From contig JODI01000009.1 in NCBI GenBank assembly GCA_000720805.1, positions 90,065 through 154,064 on the forward strand: a stretch of DNA of 64,000 bases, read 5' to 3'. Source of the DNA: Streptomyces violaceoruber (GTDB lineage: Bacteria > Actinomycetota > Actinomycetes > Streptomycetales > Streptomycetaceae). The position numbers and the translations under genes were made by a program. The notes under the pieces were generated by a model. The model saw only the letters and a program-made list of their open reading frames with translations, had not been told where the DNA came from and did no database searches. Of the stretch, positions 7,896-17,956 are shown piece by piece (position 1 is the first letter of the stretch; each line of letters opens with the position of its first letter).

Positions 7896-10800
7896 TCAGC
7901 GTTCCTTCGGCCCCGACAGGTCGATGTCGTGGACCGGGATGTCCGGGGTGGCGGCGGCCGTACGGAGCAGCCGCGTGAAGCGGGTGCAGAGGGCCTCGAC
8001 CGTGGGCCGGTCGAACAGCTCGGTCCGGTATTCGACCACACCGTCGAGTCCGCGGCAGGTGCCGTCGGCGTCCCGCCGCTCGAACAGGCCGAAGGTCAGG
8101 TCGAACCCGGCGGAACCCCTGCCGACCAGTTCCACCGTGGCGGACACGCCCGGTAGTTCCAGCCTCTCGGGGAGGGACGGTGTGAGAACCAGCATCACCT
8201 GGAACAAGGACCGGCCGAACACGGCCTGCCCGCTCGCCGCCCGCCGCCGCCCCTGCGCCTCCACGACCAGGTCGAAGGGCACATCCTGGTGGGCGAAGGC
8301 CGCCAGATCGGCCTGTGTGACCCGGCCGAGCAGCTCACGGAAGGTCGGCTCTCCCGAGGTGTCCGTGCGCAGTGCGAGCGTATTCACGAAGAAGCCGACG
8401 AGGCCGTCGAGCTCCGCGTCCGCGCGGTCGGAGACCGCTGTGCCGATCGGGATGTCCGTACCCGCGCCGAGGCGGGTGAGCAGCGCGGCCAGTCCGGCGT
8501 GCACCACCAGGAAGAGGCTGGCCTGCTCGTCCGCGGCCACCTCCAGGAGCCGCCCGTGCACGTCCGCGGGGACGGTGAAAGCGACCGTGTCACCGGCGGT
8601 GTGCGCCGGGCGCCCGGACGGCGCCCGCTCCGTACGGTCGGTGGGCAGCGGGATACGTTCCGGCAGGCCGGCCAAGGTCTTGTTCCAGTAGGCGAGCTGA
8701 CCGGCCCGCAGGGCGCTGGGCTCGCCGTCGGTGCCGAGCAGTTCACGCTGCCACAGGGTGAAGTCGGCGTACTGGGTGTGCAACGGCGACCAGTCAGGGG
8801 CATCACCGGTGACGCGGGCCCGGTACGCGGTGCCGAGGTCGTCCAGCAGCCGCGGCAGCGAGGCGCGGTCGCAGGCGATGTGGTGGAGCAGCACGAGCAA
8901 CGTCTGACTGCGTGAGGTCTCAGTGGTGAAAAGGACCGTACGCAGGGGGAGTTCGCTCTCCAGACGGAAGGGGCGGCAGGCCGCGGCGCTCACCGCGTCC
9001 GGCAGCTGGTCCGGGGCGACCGGTTCGACCGTGAGTGCCGGGCGCGCGGCCGTGACCGGCAGGATGTGCTGGACCGCCCGGCCGTCCCGCTGCCGGATGA
9101 GGGTGCGCAGGGTTTCGTGCCGGGCCGTGAGGTCGCCCAGGGCGGCACGGAGCGCTTCCTGGTCCAGCTCGCCGTCCCAGCGCAGCACCAGGGGAACGTT
9201 GTAGGTGCTGTCGGGGCCGGCCAGCTTGTGCAGGAACCAGAAGCGCCGTTGGCCGAAGGAGAGCGGGACCGGCTCGGCGCCCCGGTCCTCGGCCTGCGGA
9301 AGCAGGGGGACGGGCCGGGGCCCCGATGCCACGGAGGTGACGCCCGCATGATCCGTGTCGCCCAGATGGGCTGCGAGCGCGGCGACGGTCGGGTGGTCGA
9401 AGACGTCTCTGACGTCCAGCTCCGCTCGGGTGCCGAGGCCGGCTCGTCGCACCATGGCGACCAGCCGCGTCGCCCGCAGGCTGTCACCACCGAGGTCGAA
9501 GAAGTCGTCGTCGGCGCCCACCTGTTCCACGGCGAGCAGGTCGGCGTACAGCCCGGCCAGTTCGGTTTCCAGCGGCTTGTCCGGGGCGCGGGACGGCGTG
9601 TGCGCGCGGGCGTGGGGGGAAGGGAGCGCCGCCCTGTCCAGCTTCCCGTTGGGGGTGAGGGGCAGCCTGTCGAGCGGGACGAACAGGGACGGGACCAGAT
9701 GCGCCGGAAGCCTGCCACGCAGCCATGTGCGCAGCCGGGCGAGAGCCTGCCCGGGATCGTCCGCCGCCGTCTCCTGGGTGGGGACGACGTAGGCCACCAA
9801 CTGTGCGGCCCCGTGGGCTCCCTGATCGCCGTCCGCCCCGGCGCGGGCCGGACCGTGCGGAACACCGGAGCTCGCCAGCACGGCGCCGCCCGCCACGCCG
9901 GGGGCGTCCAGCAGCGCCGCCTCGACCTCGGCCGGTTCGATCCTGAAGCCACGGATCTTGACCTGGTTGTCCACCCTGCCGAGATACTCCAGTGAGCCGT
10001 CCTGACGGGCGCGTACGAGGTCGCCCGAGCGGTACAGCCGGGACCCGGCGGGGCCGAAGGGGTTGGCCACGAAGCGTTGCGCCGTCAACGCGGAACGGTG
10101 CAGATAGCCCCTCGCCACACCGGAACCCGCGACGTACAGCTCACCGGCCACCCCGGGAGGTACCGGGCGCAGCCGGTCGTCCAGGGTGTACAGCCGGGTG
10201 CCGGCAATGGCCTTGCCGATCGGGACGGCCCGCGCCGTACCGTGGCCGTGGTCCAGGTCGAGCCGGGTCGAGAGGACCGCGGTCTCGGTGATGCCGTACA
10301 TGTTGACCAGGACGGGCGCGGAGGCCTGGTGCCGCCCGTACCAGGAACGCAGGACGGCAGGGGAGAGCGCCTCCCCACAGAAGATGATCCAGCGCAGGGC
10401 CAGTTCCCGCCCCCGCTCCGGCTCTTCGGCGTCGGCCTGCTCCAGCGACCGGAAGGCGGAGGGCGTCTGATTGAGCACCGTCACACGTTCCCGCACCAGC
10501 AGGTCGAGAAAGGCGCCCGGGGAGCGGCTCACCTCGCGGGGGACGACCACCAGTCGGCCACCGTGCGCGAGGGCGCCCCACATCTCCCACACGGAGAAGT
10601 CGAAGGCGCAGGAGTGAAACATCGCCCAGGTGTCGTCGGGGCCGAAGCCGAACTCGGCGGCTCCCGCCTGCAACAGTGCCACCGGACCGCGGTGCGGGAC
10701 CACGACGCCCTTGGGGCGGCCGGTGGATCCGGAGGTGTAGATCACGTATGCGGCATGGTCGGGCGTCAGCGACCCCGTGCGGTCCGCGTCGGTCAGGTCT

Positions 10801-12659
10801 GCGTCGCTGTCCGTCGCATCGGCGTCCGTCAGGTCTGCGTCGCTGTCCGTCGCGTCGGCGTCGCTCGTCGCCGACGCGGTCGTGACCGCGGCGGCTCCCG
10901 TCGGGTCCGTCTCGGAGAGTACGCATACCGGCTGGGCGTCGGCGAGGATCCGCTCCGTGTGCTCCGGCGGCCATGCTGTGTCGAGCGGGAGGTAGGCCGC
11001 GCCGGTCTTGGACACCGCCAGGATCGCGGTGACCACGTCCACGGAGCGGGGAAGCAGGACGGCGACTGTGCGTTCGGGTCCTGCGCCGCGCCGGATCAGC
11101 GTCCTGGCCAGCCGATTGGCGCGCGAGTTGAGCTCGGCGTAGGTGAGCTGCCGGTCGCCGTGGCCGACCGCCGGGGCGTTCGGAGTGAGTGCGACCCAGT
11201 GTTCGAACAGCTCGGGGAGCGTACGGGGCGAGGGGGGTGCGGGTGTGCCGATGCCCGGTACGAGCAGCCTGCGTTCTTCCGGTGCCAGCAGATCCAGCTC
11301 TCCGACGGGGCGTCGGGGTTCGTCGATCAGCTGGTCGAGCAGGCGTACGCAGCGGTCGGCCTCGGCGGCGACCTCCTCGGGCTCGTACCGCCCGTCCTCG
11401 GCGTGCACCTCCACCATCAGGCCGGCCCGGCCGCGTTCCGGCCTGATCATGACGGAGAGGTCCTCCACCGCGCCGGTGTTGAGCTGTCTGAGGGTCATCG
11501 GCCGACCGGCGAAGCTGCGGCCGAAGCTGAAGGGGACGATGTTCGCGGTCAGTTGGTACGGCGCGTTCGCGGACCCGGTGAAGCCGAGGTCACGGCGGAG
11601 GTCCTCGTACCGATAGCGCTGGTGGTCGAGGGCGAGGGCGGTTGCCTCGCCGACGGTCCGGATCAGTTCGGCGGCCGGCCGGCGCAGGTCGACCGGTACC
11701 CGCAGCGGGAGCACGTTCGACGCCGCGCCGGTCACGGCGCCCGCCGTCTTGGCGGTGCGGCCGGCGACCGGGAACCCCACGACGACCTCATCTCCCCCGC
11801 CGGTGCGGGCATGGTCCAGCAGGACGGCGGAGGCGGTCGCCACCACCGTCCAGGGGACGTCGAGTGCGCGTGCGCGTGCGCGGAGGGCGGACACCCGGTC
11901 GTCGGGCATCCGGGACGCACAGCGCACCGGTGCCCCGCCGGTGAGGCCGATGCCTGTTCGGCCGGGTACGTCCCGGCCAGGTGCGGCGGACCGGAACGTG
12001 CCGGGCCGGACCGCTCCCGGCCAACCGGCCATCTGCGCCGTCCAGAACTCGCGGTCGGCTTCGAAGTCGGGTGTGGAGCGGTAGACCCGCTCGGCGTTGA
12101 GCAGGGTGTCCAACGGCACCTGGTGGCCGGGCTCCGGGGACTCGCCGCGCTCCAACGCCGCGTAGATGTCGCCGAGCCGTCGGGCGAACAGCGCCAGGCC
12201 GAAGCCGTCCACCACCAGGTGGTGGACGAGCAGATACCAGCAGACCCGGTCCTCGGAGAGGCGCAGGAACGCGGTCCTGAACGCCGGACCGTTCTCCAGG
12301 TCGAGAGGGCGGGGGATGTCCGCACGCATCCAGTCCAGCGCGGCGGCCATCGGTGCGGGTTCCCGCTGGAGGTCGACGACCGGTATGTGCCAGGCGGGGA
12401 GAGGACCGGCCCATTGCCGCGGCTCCCCGGCGGCCGTGACGGCGAACCGGGACCTGAACGGCTCGGTCTCCGTCACGGCGCACCGGAAGGCCGCCTCGTA
12501 CAGCTCCGGATCGAGATCTCCGGCGATCTCGAACGCACTCGCCAGTTGGTACCGGACCGGAGGCGCCAGCTGCTGCGCCATCCAGATCCCGTGCTGCGTC
12601 GTGGTGAGCGGCATCGACGGGTGATCCACCGCGTGCACCTGCTCCGGCTCGTTCCTCAC
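7896..12659 (-). CDS. nonribosomal peptide synthetase, C-A-T-C, predicted Thr-activating
   Basis: A 1587-residue NRPS. The first C domain (about 15-440) has intact HHLVVDG near residue 148. The A domain (about 480-1000) has [11 protein letters not shown] near 640 and specificity positions read by eye as D-F-W-N-I-C-M-V-L-K, close to the Thr code DFWNIGMVHK (differences at 301 and 331). The T domain has [11 protein letters not shown] near 1058. A second C domain (about 1120-1587) has HHIACDR near 1260. The protein ends in that unpaired C domain, so it must act on a carrier of another protein. A 36-bp in-frame tandem repeat lies between A2 and A3. The GTG at 12659 overlaps the previous stop as GTGA. 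It is the last gene of the long operon. Confidence 0.93.
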   Translation of the reverse strand: MRNEPEQVHAVDHPSMPLTTTQHGIWMAQQLAPPVRYQLASAFEIAGDLDPELYEAAFRCAVTETEPFRSRFAVTAAGEPRQWAGPLPAWHIPVVDLQREPAPMAAALDWMRADIPRPLDLENGPAFRTAFLRLSEDRVCWYLLVHHLVVDGFGLALFARRLGDIYAALERGESPEPGHQVPLDTLLNAERVYRSTPDFEADREFWTAQMAGWPGAVRPGTFRSAAPGRDVPGRTGIGLTGGAPVRCASRMPDDRVSALRARARALDVPWTVVATASAVLLDHARTGGGDEVVVGFPVAGRTAKTAGAVTGAASNVLPLRVPVDLRRPAAELIRTVGEATALALDHQRYRYEDLRRDLGFTGSANAPYQLTANIVPFSFGRSFAGRPMTLRQLNTGAVEDLSVMIRPERGRAGLMVEVHAEDGRYEPEEVAAEADRCVRLLDQLIDEPRRPVGELDLLAPEERRLLVPGIGTPAPPSPRTLPELFEHWVALTPNAPAVGHGDRQLTYAELNSRANRLARTLIRRGAGPERTVAVLLPRSVDVVTAILAVSKTGAAYLPLDTAWPPEHTERILADAQPVCVLSETDPTGAAAVTTASATSDADATDSDADLTDADATDSDADLTDADRTGSLTPDHAAYVIYTSGSTGRPKGVVVPHRGPVALLQAGAAEFGFGPDDTWAMFHSCAFDFSVWEMWGALAHGGRLVVVPREVSRSPGAFLDLLVRERVTVLNQTPSAFRSLEQADAEEPERGRELALRWIIFCGEALSPAVLRSWYGRHQASAPVLVNMYGITETAVLSTRLDLDHGHGTARAVPIGKAIAGTRLYTLDDRLRPVPPGVAGELYVAGSGVARGYLHRSALTAQRFVANPFGPAGSRLYRSGDLVRARQDGSLEYLGRVDNQVKIRGFRIEPAEVEAALLDAPGVAGGAVLASSGVPHGPARAGADGDQGAHGAAQLVAYVVPTQETAADDPGQALARLRTWLRGRLPAHLVPSLFVPLDRLPLTPNGKLDRAALPSPHARAHTPSRAPDKPLETELAGLYADLLAVEQVGADDDFFDLGGDSLRATRLVAMVRRAGLGTRAELDVRDVFDHPTVAALAAHLGDTDHAGVTSVASGPRPVPLLPQAEDRGAEPVPLSFGQRRFWFLHKLAGPDSTYNVPLVLRWDGELDQEALRAALGDLTARHETLRTLIRQRDGRAVQHILPVTAARPALTVEPVAPDQLPDAVSAAACRPFRLESELPLRTVLFTTETSRSQTLLVLLHHIACDRASLPRLLDDLGTAYRARVTGDAPDWSPLHTQYADFTLWQRELLGTDGEPSALRAGQLAYWNKTLAGLPERIPLPTDRTERAPSGRPAHTAGDTVAFTVPADVHGRLLEVAADEQASLFLVVHAGLAALLTRLGAGTDIPIGTAVSDRADAELDGLVGFFVNTLALRTDTSGEPTFRELLGRVTQADLAAFAHQDVPFDLVVEAQGRRRAASGQAVFGRSLFQVMLVLTPSLPERLELPGVSATVELVGRGSAGFDLTFGLFERRDADGTCRGLDGVVEYRTELFDRPTVEALCTRFTRLLRTAAATPDIPVHDIDLSGPKER
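10786..10857 (-). repeat. two-copy 36-bp in-frame tandem repeat in the NRPS A domain
   Basis: Two near-identical 36-nt units, for example GTCAGGTCT at 10792 and again at 10828, encoding the acidic pair [12 protein letters not shown] twice just before the A3 motif. The affected loop is variable in A domains, so catalysis is probably unaffected. Confidence 0.85.
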
Positions 12660-15600
12660 GGAGTGTTCACCGACCCCTTCTGTGGTGCCGTGGAGGCCCA
12701 CTGTTCGACGAGTACGCGGCCGACCTCGCCGAGCGCGGCGGGGCGTCCCATCTCCATGTGCGCGCAGTCGACCGGCAGGACCTCGAGCGACCCCTTGATC
12801 AGCGGCCGCCACAGGCCGAACGCGGTCTCGGGCGAGTGGTCCCGCGCGGTGAACATCACGGTGTTCCCGCCGAACGGGCGAGGCTCGTGCAGAGCGGCGA
12901 CCCGCGCGTTGTTGGTGAAGGTCCGGGCCAGCGCGGCGATCCGCCCCTCGTCGAACGAGGCCAGCAGTCCCCCCTGCGCACGGGTGATCTCCACGAATCG
13001 CGGATACGTCAGCGACTCGCCCGCCCACAGGGAGGGGTCGTGGCCGAAGAATTCCAGAAGCATCGACAGGACGTCCCGGCCGGCGAGCGAACCCGGCACG
13101 GCCTCGGCCGAGGCCGCGGCGTCGGCGACGTTCGCGCCCGCGGGGCGGGCATCCAGAATCGCCAGCGTCTCCACCGACTCGCCGCTCTCTTCCAGCTGCA
13201 CCGCCATCTCATGGGCGACCACCCCGCCGAAGGACCAGCCGAGGAGGTGGTAGGGGCCCGTGGGCTGGACGGACCTGACATGGTCCAGGTAGTCCGCCGC
13301 CATCTCCCGCAGGGACGCCGGCAGGACTTCGGGGCCGTCCAGGCCTCGGGCCTGCAGGCCGTACACCGGCCGGTCCGCGCCGAGCGGCGAGGTGAGTCCC
13401 GCGTAGCACCAGGAGAAGCCCGCCGCCGGGTGCACGCAGAACAGGGGCGCCTCGTCGCCCGACTCCCGCAGCGGCAACAGGACTCCGCTGCCGGCTTCGC
13501 CGGAGCTCTCCTGGATGTCCCGCCACCTTCTGCCCGCGGTGTCGTCGCCCGTCTCGGGCGAGAGGAAGGAACCGACGCTTCCGGCGGGCTCGGCGGACGC
13601 TTCGGCCGGCGCCGCAGTGGTCTCCATGTCGACCTCGAAGATGAGGTTCCGTGCGTTCGGCGGTTCCTCGGGAGCCACCTCGGTGGTGCTGTCCAGCCCG
13701 TCCAAGGCCGCTCGCCACCCGTCCTCCGCCTTCGTACGGTCCACGGCCTGCGGGCTCTTCGTACGGTCAGGCTCGCGCACGACCCGGGCCAGCGCTCCGA
13801 CCGTCTTGTGCTCGAAGATGTCCTGCGGTGTGAGGACAAGGCCCGCCCGACGCAGTCGGCTCAGCAGCTGGACCGACATCATGCTGTCGCCGCCGAGGTC
13901 GAAGAAGCTGACGTCCGTGGCGACTTCGGGGAGCCGGAGCACCTCGCGGAACGCTCGCGCCACCTGCTCCGTCCGCGCCGCGTCGGCGGTCATGGGGGCA
14001 CCTCCCAGGCGCCCAGGGCTGGGGGAAGGGCCGGCCTCCAGCAGCCGTACACCCGTCGGCTGCTTCTCGCGGTCGAGCTTGCCGCTGCCCATGCGCGGCA
14101 GCACGGAGGCGGCCTTCAGCTCGGCCGGGACCAGATGTGCCGGCAGCCGCTCGGCCGCCCAGTCCCGCAGCGCGTGGCGGCCGGGGACGCGGGCTCCCTC
14201 CGCGGGCACCAGGTAGGCCACGAGCCGGGCGTCGCCACTGGTCCCCTTCCGGACACAGGCCATGACCTCGGTGACGGCGGGGTGCCGGGCGAGTACCGCC
14301 TCCACCTCGCCGAGTTCGACGCGGAAGCCGTTGACCTTGACCTGGGCGTCCGCACGGCCGAGGAAGTCGAGCTGCCCGTCGGGGCGCAGGCGGGCCAGAT
14401 CACCGGTCCGGTACATCCGCTCGCCGGACGGGCCGAAGGGGTCGGCGACAAAACGCTCCGCGGTCAGCCCGGGCCGCCGCAGATATCCCCGGGCAAGACC
14501 GTCTCCCGCCAGGTACAACTCGCCCTGGCGGTCGGTCTCCACCTGACGGAGTGAGCCGTCGAGCACGTAGGCGCGTACGTGGCCCAGTGGCCGTCCGATG
14601 GGCGGTGCGCCCTCCGGCACGGGACCGTCGCCCGCCGAGGCGGTGGCATGGACGGTGGCCGCGGTGGCATGGACGGTGGCTTCGGTGGGCCCGTACACGT
14701 TGAGCACCCGGGTGCCGGGCATGATCTCCCGGATCCGCGCGGCGAGGGAGGCGGGAAGTGCCTCACCGGTCATCGAGAGCGTCCTGGCCGACACCTCGAG
14801 ACCGCCGGTCTCGATCAGCTTGGAGAACACCGAAGGGATGGCGCACAGCAGACCGCCCGACCAGCGCGGCGGGTCACCGTCGAGCAGCGACAGGAGATTG
14901 CCGACCACCTCGACGCTGCCGCCGCCCGCCAGCGCCGGGAAGATCTCGGCCACCGACACGTCGAAGCTGAAGGAGCTCGCCGCCAGCACGTGGGCCAACG
15001 ACTCGGCGCCGAACTCGGTTGCCGCCCAGTCCACCAGCGCGACCACACCGCGGTGCGGCACCACGACCCCCTTGGGCGCACCGGTGGAGCCCGAGGTGTA
15101 GATGACGTACGCGGGATGCGAGGGCCGCAGCGGCTCGGGGCGGTCCGCGTCGGACGGTGCCGTGGGTGAGAAGTGCTCCAACTCCCCCGCGATCGCGGGG
15201 TCGTCGAGCCGGATGGTCGTGGTCCACCGGCTCGCGACGTCCGCGAGGTGCGAGTCGATGACGGTGTCGGTGTCGGTGTCGGTCAGCACACACACCGGTT
15301 TGGCGTCCTCGACCATGAAGCGGAGCCGCTCGGCGGGGTAACCGGGGTCGAGCGGCAGGTACGCGGCGCCGGTCTTGAGTACCGCGAGCATCGCCACGAG
15401 TGTCCCGGCGCACCGAGGGAGGAGCAGCCCGACGACCGACTCCGGCCCCGCACCCCGGTCGAGCAGGAGCCGGGCCAGCCGGTTGGCACGCTCGTGGAGC
15501 TGCGCGTAGGTGAGCTTGTCGTCGGCACCGATGACGGCGACCGCGTCGCAGTGGCGTCGGGCGGCGTGCTCCAGCAGGCCGGTGAGCGTTCGGCGGGGTG

Positions 15601-16984
15601 CTCCGGAGGCCGTGCCGCTCGTCCGGGAACGAACGGCCGCCCGCTCCTCCGCCGCAGACAGGTCCAAGGTGCCCAGAGGGTGCCCCGGGCCGGCCACGAC
15701 CAGGGAGAGCAGACGCCCGAAACGTCTGGCGTGCGCGTCGAGTTCGGCGGCGGAATAGCGATCCGCCGCGCCGCTGAAAACGACCCGCAGCCGCTGGTCC
15801 ACGGGGTCGTCATCGAGTACGACACGTATGTCGTGGACCGGGTCGGGCACCAGGTCGTGGACCACCGCGGACAGTTCACCGAACCGCACGAGGGCCCCAG
15901 GGGTGCGGATGTCGGCGATCGGCCCGAACAGCCGGGGCCGACCGTCCGGCGCCCCGGCCTCGCGACACAACTCCCGGTGGCCCAGCCGCTGGTGCCTGAC
16001 CGCCGCGCGCGACTCCCGGGCGACCTCCTGGACGAGCTCGGCGAAGGTGGCGGCGGACCGGACCGTCAGCCGGAGCGGCACGATGTACTCGCTCGCGTCC
16101 GGGACACGCCTGCTCACCCGGCTCGGCCGGCCGTCCGTCGGCATGCCGATCACCACGTCCGTGGCGCCGCTCAGCCGGTGGGTGTAAGCCGCCACGGCGG
16201 CGGACAGCACCACCCGTGCCGGCACACATGCGTCACGGGCGGTGGCACGTACGCGTTCCGTGTCGGTGGTGCCGAGCGCCACCGGGCGGGAGTTCACCGG
16301 TGCCCGCAGCCCGTCGGTGTCCCGGGCCGGAGCGGACGCGAAGGTCACCGGCTCGGGCAGGTCGGGGAACCGTCGGCGCCAGTGGGCGCGATCGGCTTCC
16401 CGCGCGGCGGATCCGGAGTACCCGGCCGTTGCCGAGGCCAGTTGGGCCCGGGTGGCCAGCGCACCGTCGGCGGCCGAGCGGCCCTCGGCGAGCGCCGTGT
16501 ACACCTCGGAGACCCGACGGGTGATCAGCGCACAGCCGAAGCGGTCGACAACGGCCCGGTGGTGCATGTGGAACCAGTGGTGACGGTCCGGGCCGAGCCG
16601 CAGCAACGCCTGGGTGGACCAGGGCTGCCCGGTCTCCTCGCCGCCCCGCTCCAGCGCTGCGTGTGCCCACGCGTCGGCCGCGCCCCGCGGGTCCGCCTCC
16701 GTGCTCAGGTCCACCACCGGCAGCGGCAGACCGTCCGAGACCTCCAGGGCGGGCAGTCCGTCCGGACCCTCGCCGGCGCGGCGCACCCGCAGTGCTGCGG
16801 CCTCGGCCACGACCTGGGCGACCGCGTTGCCCAGCAGGGTGCGGTCCAGGTCTCCGTGGATCTCCACGAGCTGGGCGGTGTGGCCACTGGGGGCGGTGGG
16901 CCCGGAACCGGAGTGTCGTACGGCACGCCAGGCGTCCTGTCCGGCGGCGGACATGTCGGTGGGCGCGCCTTGGCGGTCAGCCAT
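12656..16984 (-). CDS. terminal nonribosomal peptide synthetase, C(degenerate)-A-T-TE
   Basis: A 1442-residue termination module. The N-terminal C domain aligns without gaps to active ones, but its motif reads HRAVVDR near residue 143: catalytic second His is Arg and the following Gly is Arg, so it is probably not catalytic. The A domain has [11 protein letters not shown] near 631 and positions read D-V-A-C-S-T-V-V-H-K, a code I cannot assign. The T domain has [11 protein letters not shown] near 1032. The type I thioesterase has GWSFGG near 1251, Asp in LDARP and His in CAHMEMG near 1406, a complete triad for release by hydrolysis or cyclisation. The ATG at 16984 has GGGGAGG upstream and overlaps the dehydrogenase stop by 8 nt. 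Confidence 0.92.
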   Translation of the reverse strand: MADRQGAPTDMSAAGQDAWRAVRHSGSGPTAPSGHTAQLVEIHGDLDRTLLGNAVAQVVAEAAALRVRRAGEGPDGLPALEVSDGLPLPVVDLSTEADPRGAADAWAHAALERGGEETGQPWSTQALLRLGPDRHHWFHMHHRAVVDRFGCALITRRVSEVYTALAEGRSAADGALATRAQLASATAGYSGSAAREADRAHWRRRFPDLPEPVTFASAPARDTDGLRAPVNSRPVALGTTDTERVRATARDACVPARVVLSAAVAAYTHRLSGATDVVIGMPTDGRPSRVSRRVPDASEYIVPLRLTVRSAATFAELVQEVARESRAAVRHQRLGHRELCREAGAPDGRPRLFGPIADIRTPGALVRFGELSAVVHDLVPDPVHDIRVVLDDDPVDQRLRVVFSGAADRYSAAELDAHARRFGRLLSLVVAGPGHPLGTLDLSAAEERAAVRSRTSGTASGAPRRTLTGLLEHAARRHCDAVAVIGADDKLTYAQLHERANRLARLLLDRGAGPESVVGLLLPRCAGTLVAMLAVLKTGAAYLPLDPGYPAERLRFMVEDAKPVCVLTDTDTDTVIDSHLADVASRWTTTIRLDDPAIAGELEHFSPTAPSDADRPEPLRPSHPAYVIYTSGSTGAPKGVVVPHRGVVALVDWAATEFGAESLAHVLAASSFSFDVSVAEIFPALAGGGSVEVVGNLLSLLDGDPPRWSGGLLCAIPSVFSKLIETGGLEVSARTLSMTGEALPASLAARIREIMPGTRVLNVYGPTEATVHATAATVHATASAGDGPVPEGAPPIGRPLGHVRAYVLDGSLRQVETDRQGELYLAGDGLARGYLRRPGLTAERFVADPFGPSGERMYRTGDLARLRPDGQLDFLGRADAQVKVNGFRVELGEVEAVLARHPAVTEVMACVRKGTSGDARLVAYLVPAEGARVPGRHALRDWAAERLPAHLVPAELKAASVLPRMGSGKLDREKQPTGVRLLEAGPSPSPGRLGGAPMTADAARTEQVARAFREVLRLPEVATDVSFFDLGGDSMMSVQLLSRLRRAGLVLTPQDIFEHKTVGALARVVREPDRTKSPQAVDRTKAEDGWRAALDGLDSTTEVAPEEPPNARNLIFEVDMETTAAPAEASAEPAGSVGSFLSPETGDDTAGRRWRDIQESSGEAGSGVLLPLRESGDEAPLFCVHPAAGFSWCYAGLTSPLGADRPVYGLQARGLDGPEVLPASLREMAADYLDHVRSVQPTGPYHLLGWSFGGVVAHEMAVQLEESGESVETLAILDARPAGANVADAAASAEAVPGSLAGRDVLSMLLEFFGHDPSLWAGESLTYPRFVEITRAQGGLLASFDEGRIAALARTFTNNARVAALHEPRPFGGNTVMFTARDHSPETAFGLWRPLIKGSLEVLPVDCAHMEMGRPAALGEVGRVLVEQWASTAPQKGSVNTP
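14641..14680 (-). repeat. 21-bp tandem duplication in the terminal NRPS A domain
   Basis: A 19-nt identical block occurs at 14641-14659 and 14662-14680 (period 21), encoding ATVHATA twice immediately after the A5 motif YGPTEATV. It keeps the frame and adds seven residues beside the substrate pocket region. Confidence 0.85.
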
Positions 16985-17924
16985 GGCCGGTTCCTCCCCG
17001 CGCGGCGAGGTGCTGTGGCGCGTACTGGTAGAAGCCACTGCCCGACTTGCGTCCCACCTTGCCTTCGGCGACGAGACGGGCCAGCAGGGGGCAGGGCCGG
17101 AAGCGGTCCTCGCCGGTGTGCCGGCGCAGCACCTCCAGCGAGTCGGCGATGGTGTCGAGACCGATGAGGTCGGCCGTGCGCAACGGCCCCATGGGGTGCC
17201 CGAAGCAGTCCTGGAAAACGCGGTCCACGGTCTCGGCGTCGGCGGTTCCCTCGCCCAGCACGGCGGCCGCCTCGTTGAGCGTCAGCATCAGTACCCGGTT
17301 CGTCACGAAGCCGGGGGCGTCACGCACCACGAGGGCGTGTTTTCCGACGCGGGTGAGGAAGCCTTCCGTGCGCTCCAGGGTGAGATCGCTGGTCTCCGGC
17401 GCGCGGATGACCTCCACCGCGTCCTTGAGCGGCGCCGGGTTCATGAAGTGGGTGCCGATGACCCGGTCGGGGCGGCCGGTGAAGGACCCGAGACGACTGA
17501 CCGGGATGCATGAGGTGTTGGACGCGAAGATCGCCTCGGGCCCGCAGATCCGGTCCAGCTCGCGAAGGATCCGCTCCTTGGTGTCCTCGTCCTCCCGGGC
17601 GCACTCCACCACCAGGAGAGCGGCCGCCATGTCGGCGAGCTCGGCGGACCAGGTCACGAGGGACTCGGCGCGGGCTGCGGGCGTGCCCGCCCGTGCCTGC
17701 CGCGACCCTCTGCGCAGCAGCGTGGCCGTCCTGATCCCGGCGTGGAGCCGGGCCGGTCCGGAGGCCAGCGCCCCGGGGTCGTTGTCGACGACGACCACGG
17801 GGTGGCCGGCTTCGGCGAAGCACTGCGCCACACCGATCCCCATCGTGCCCGCGCCGACGATGCCCACCAGTGACCCGGCCGGAACGGCCCGCGCGGTCTG
17901 TTGAACGTCTGTCTGATCGCCCAC
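16977..17924 (-). CDS. 3-hydroxyacyl-CoA dehydrogenase-family enzyme (FkbK-like, hydroxymalonyl-ACP pathway)
   Basis: A 315-residue NAD-dependent dehydrogenase. The N-terminal Rossmann fold has [15 protein letters not shown]; catalytic residues lie in [28 protein letters not shown] (His and Glu) and [11 protein letters not shown]. In methoxymalonyl-ACP pathways the FkbK/Asm13 type oxidises ACP-bound glyceryl to the semialdehyde, and the cluster has the matching FkbH, acyl-CoA dehydrogenase and ACP genes, which supports that role over fatty-acid degradation. The GTG at 17924 has AGGAG about 10 nt upstream. It sits between the PKS and the terminal NRPS, apart from the other three pathway genes, but on the same strand and closely spaced. 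Confidence 0.85.
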   Translation of the reverse strand: MGDQTDVQQTARAVPAGSLVGIVGAGTMGIGVAQCFAEAGHPVVVVDNDPGALASGPARLHAGIRTATLLRRGSRQARAGTPAARAESLVTWSAELADMAAALLVVECAREDEDTKERILRELDRICGPEAIFASNTSCIPVSRLGSFTGRPDRVIGTHFMNPAPLKDAVEVIRAPETSDLTLERTEGFLTRVGKHALVVRDAPGFVTNRVLMLTLNEAAAVLGEGTADAETVDRVFQDCFGHPMGPLRTADLIGLDTIADSLEVLRRHTGEDRFRPCPLLARLVAEGKVGRKSGSGFYQYAPQHLAARGGTGHG

Positions 17925-17956
17925 TGTTTCAGGTCTCCTTCGTCGGCCGAGCCGCG

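Noticed and set aside
10077..13253. 1058-codon rightward open frame across the two NRPS genes
   Set aside because: It crosses a real gene boundary and lacks any recognisable motif; it is a shadow of the leftward NRPS frames.
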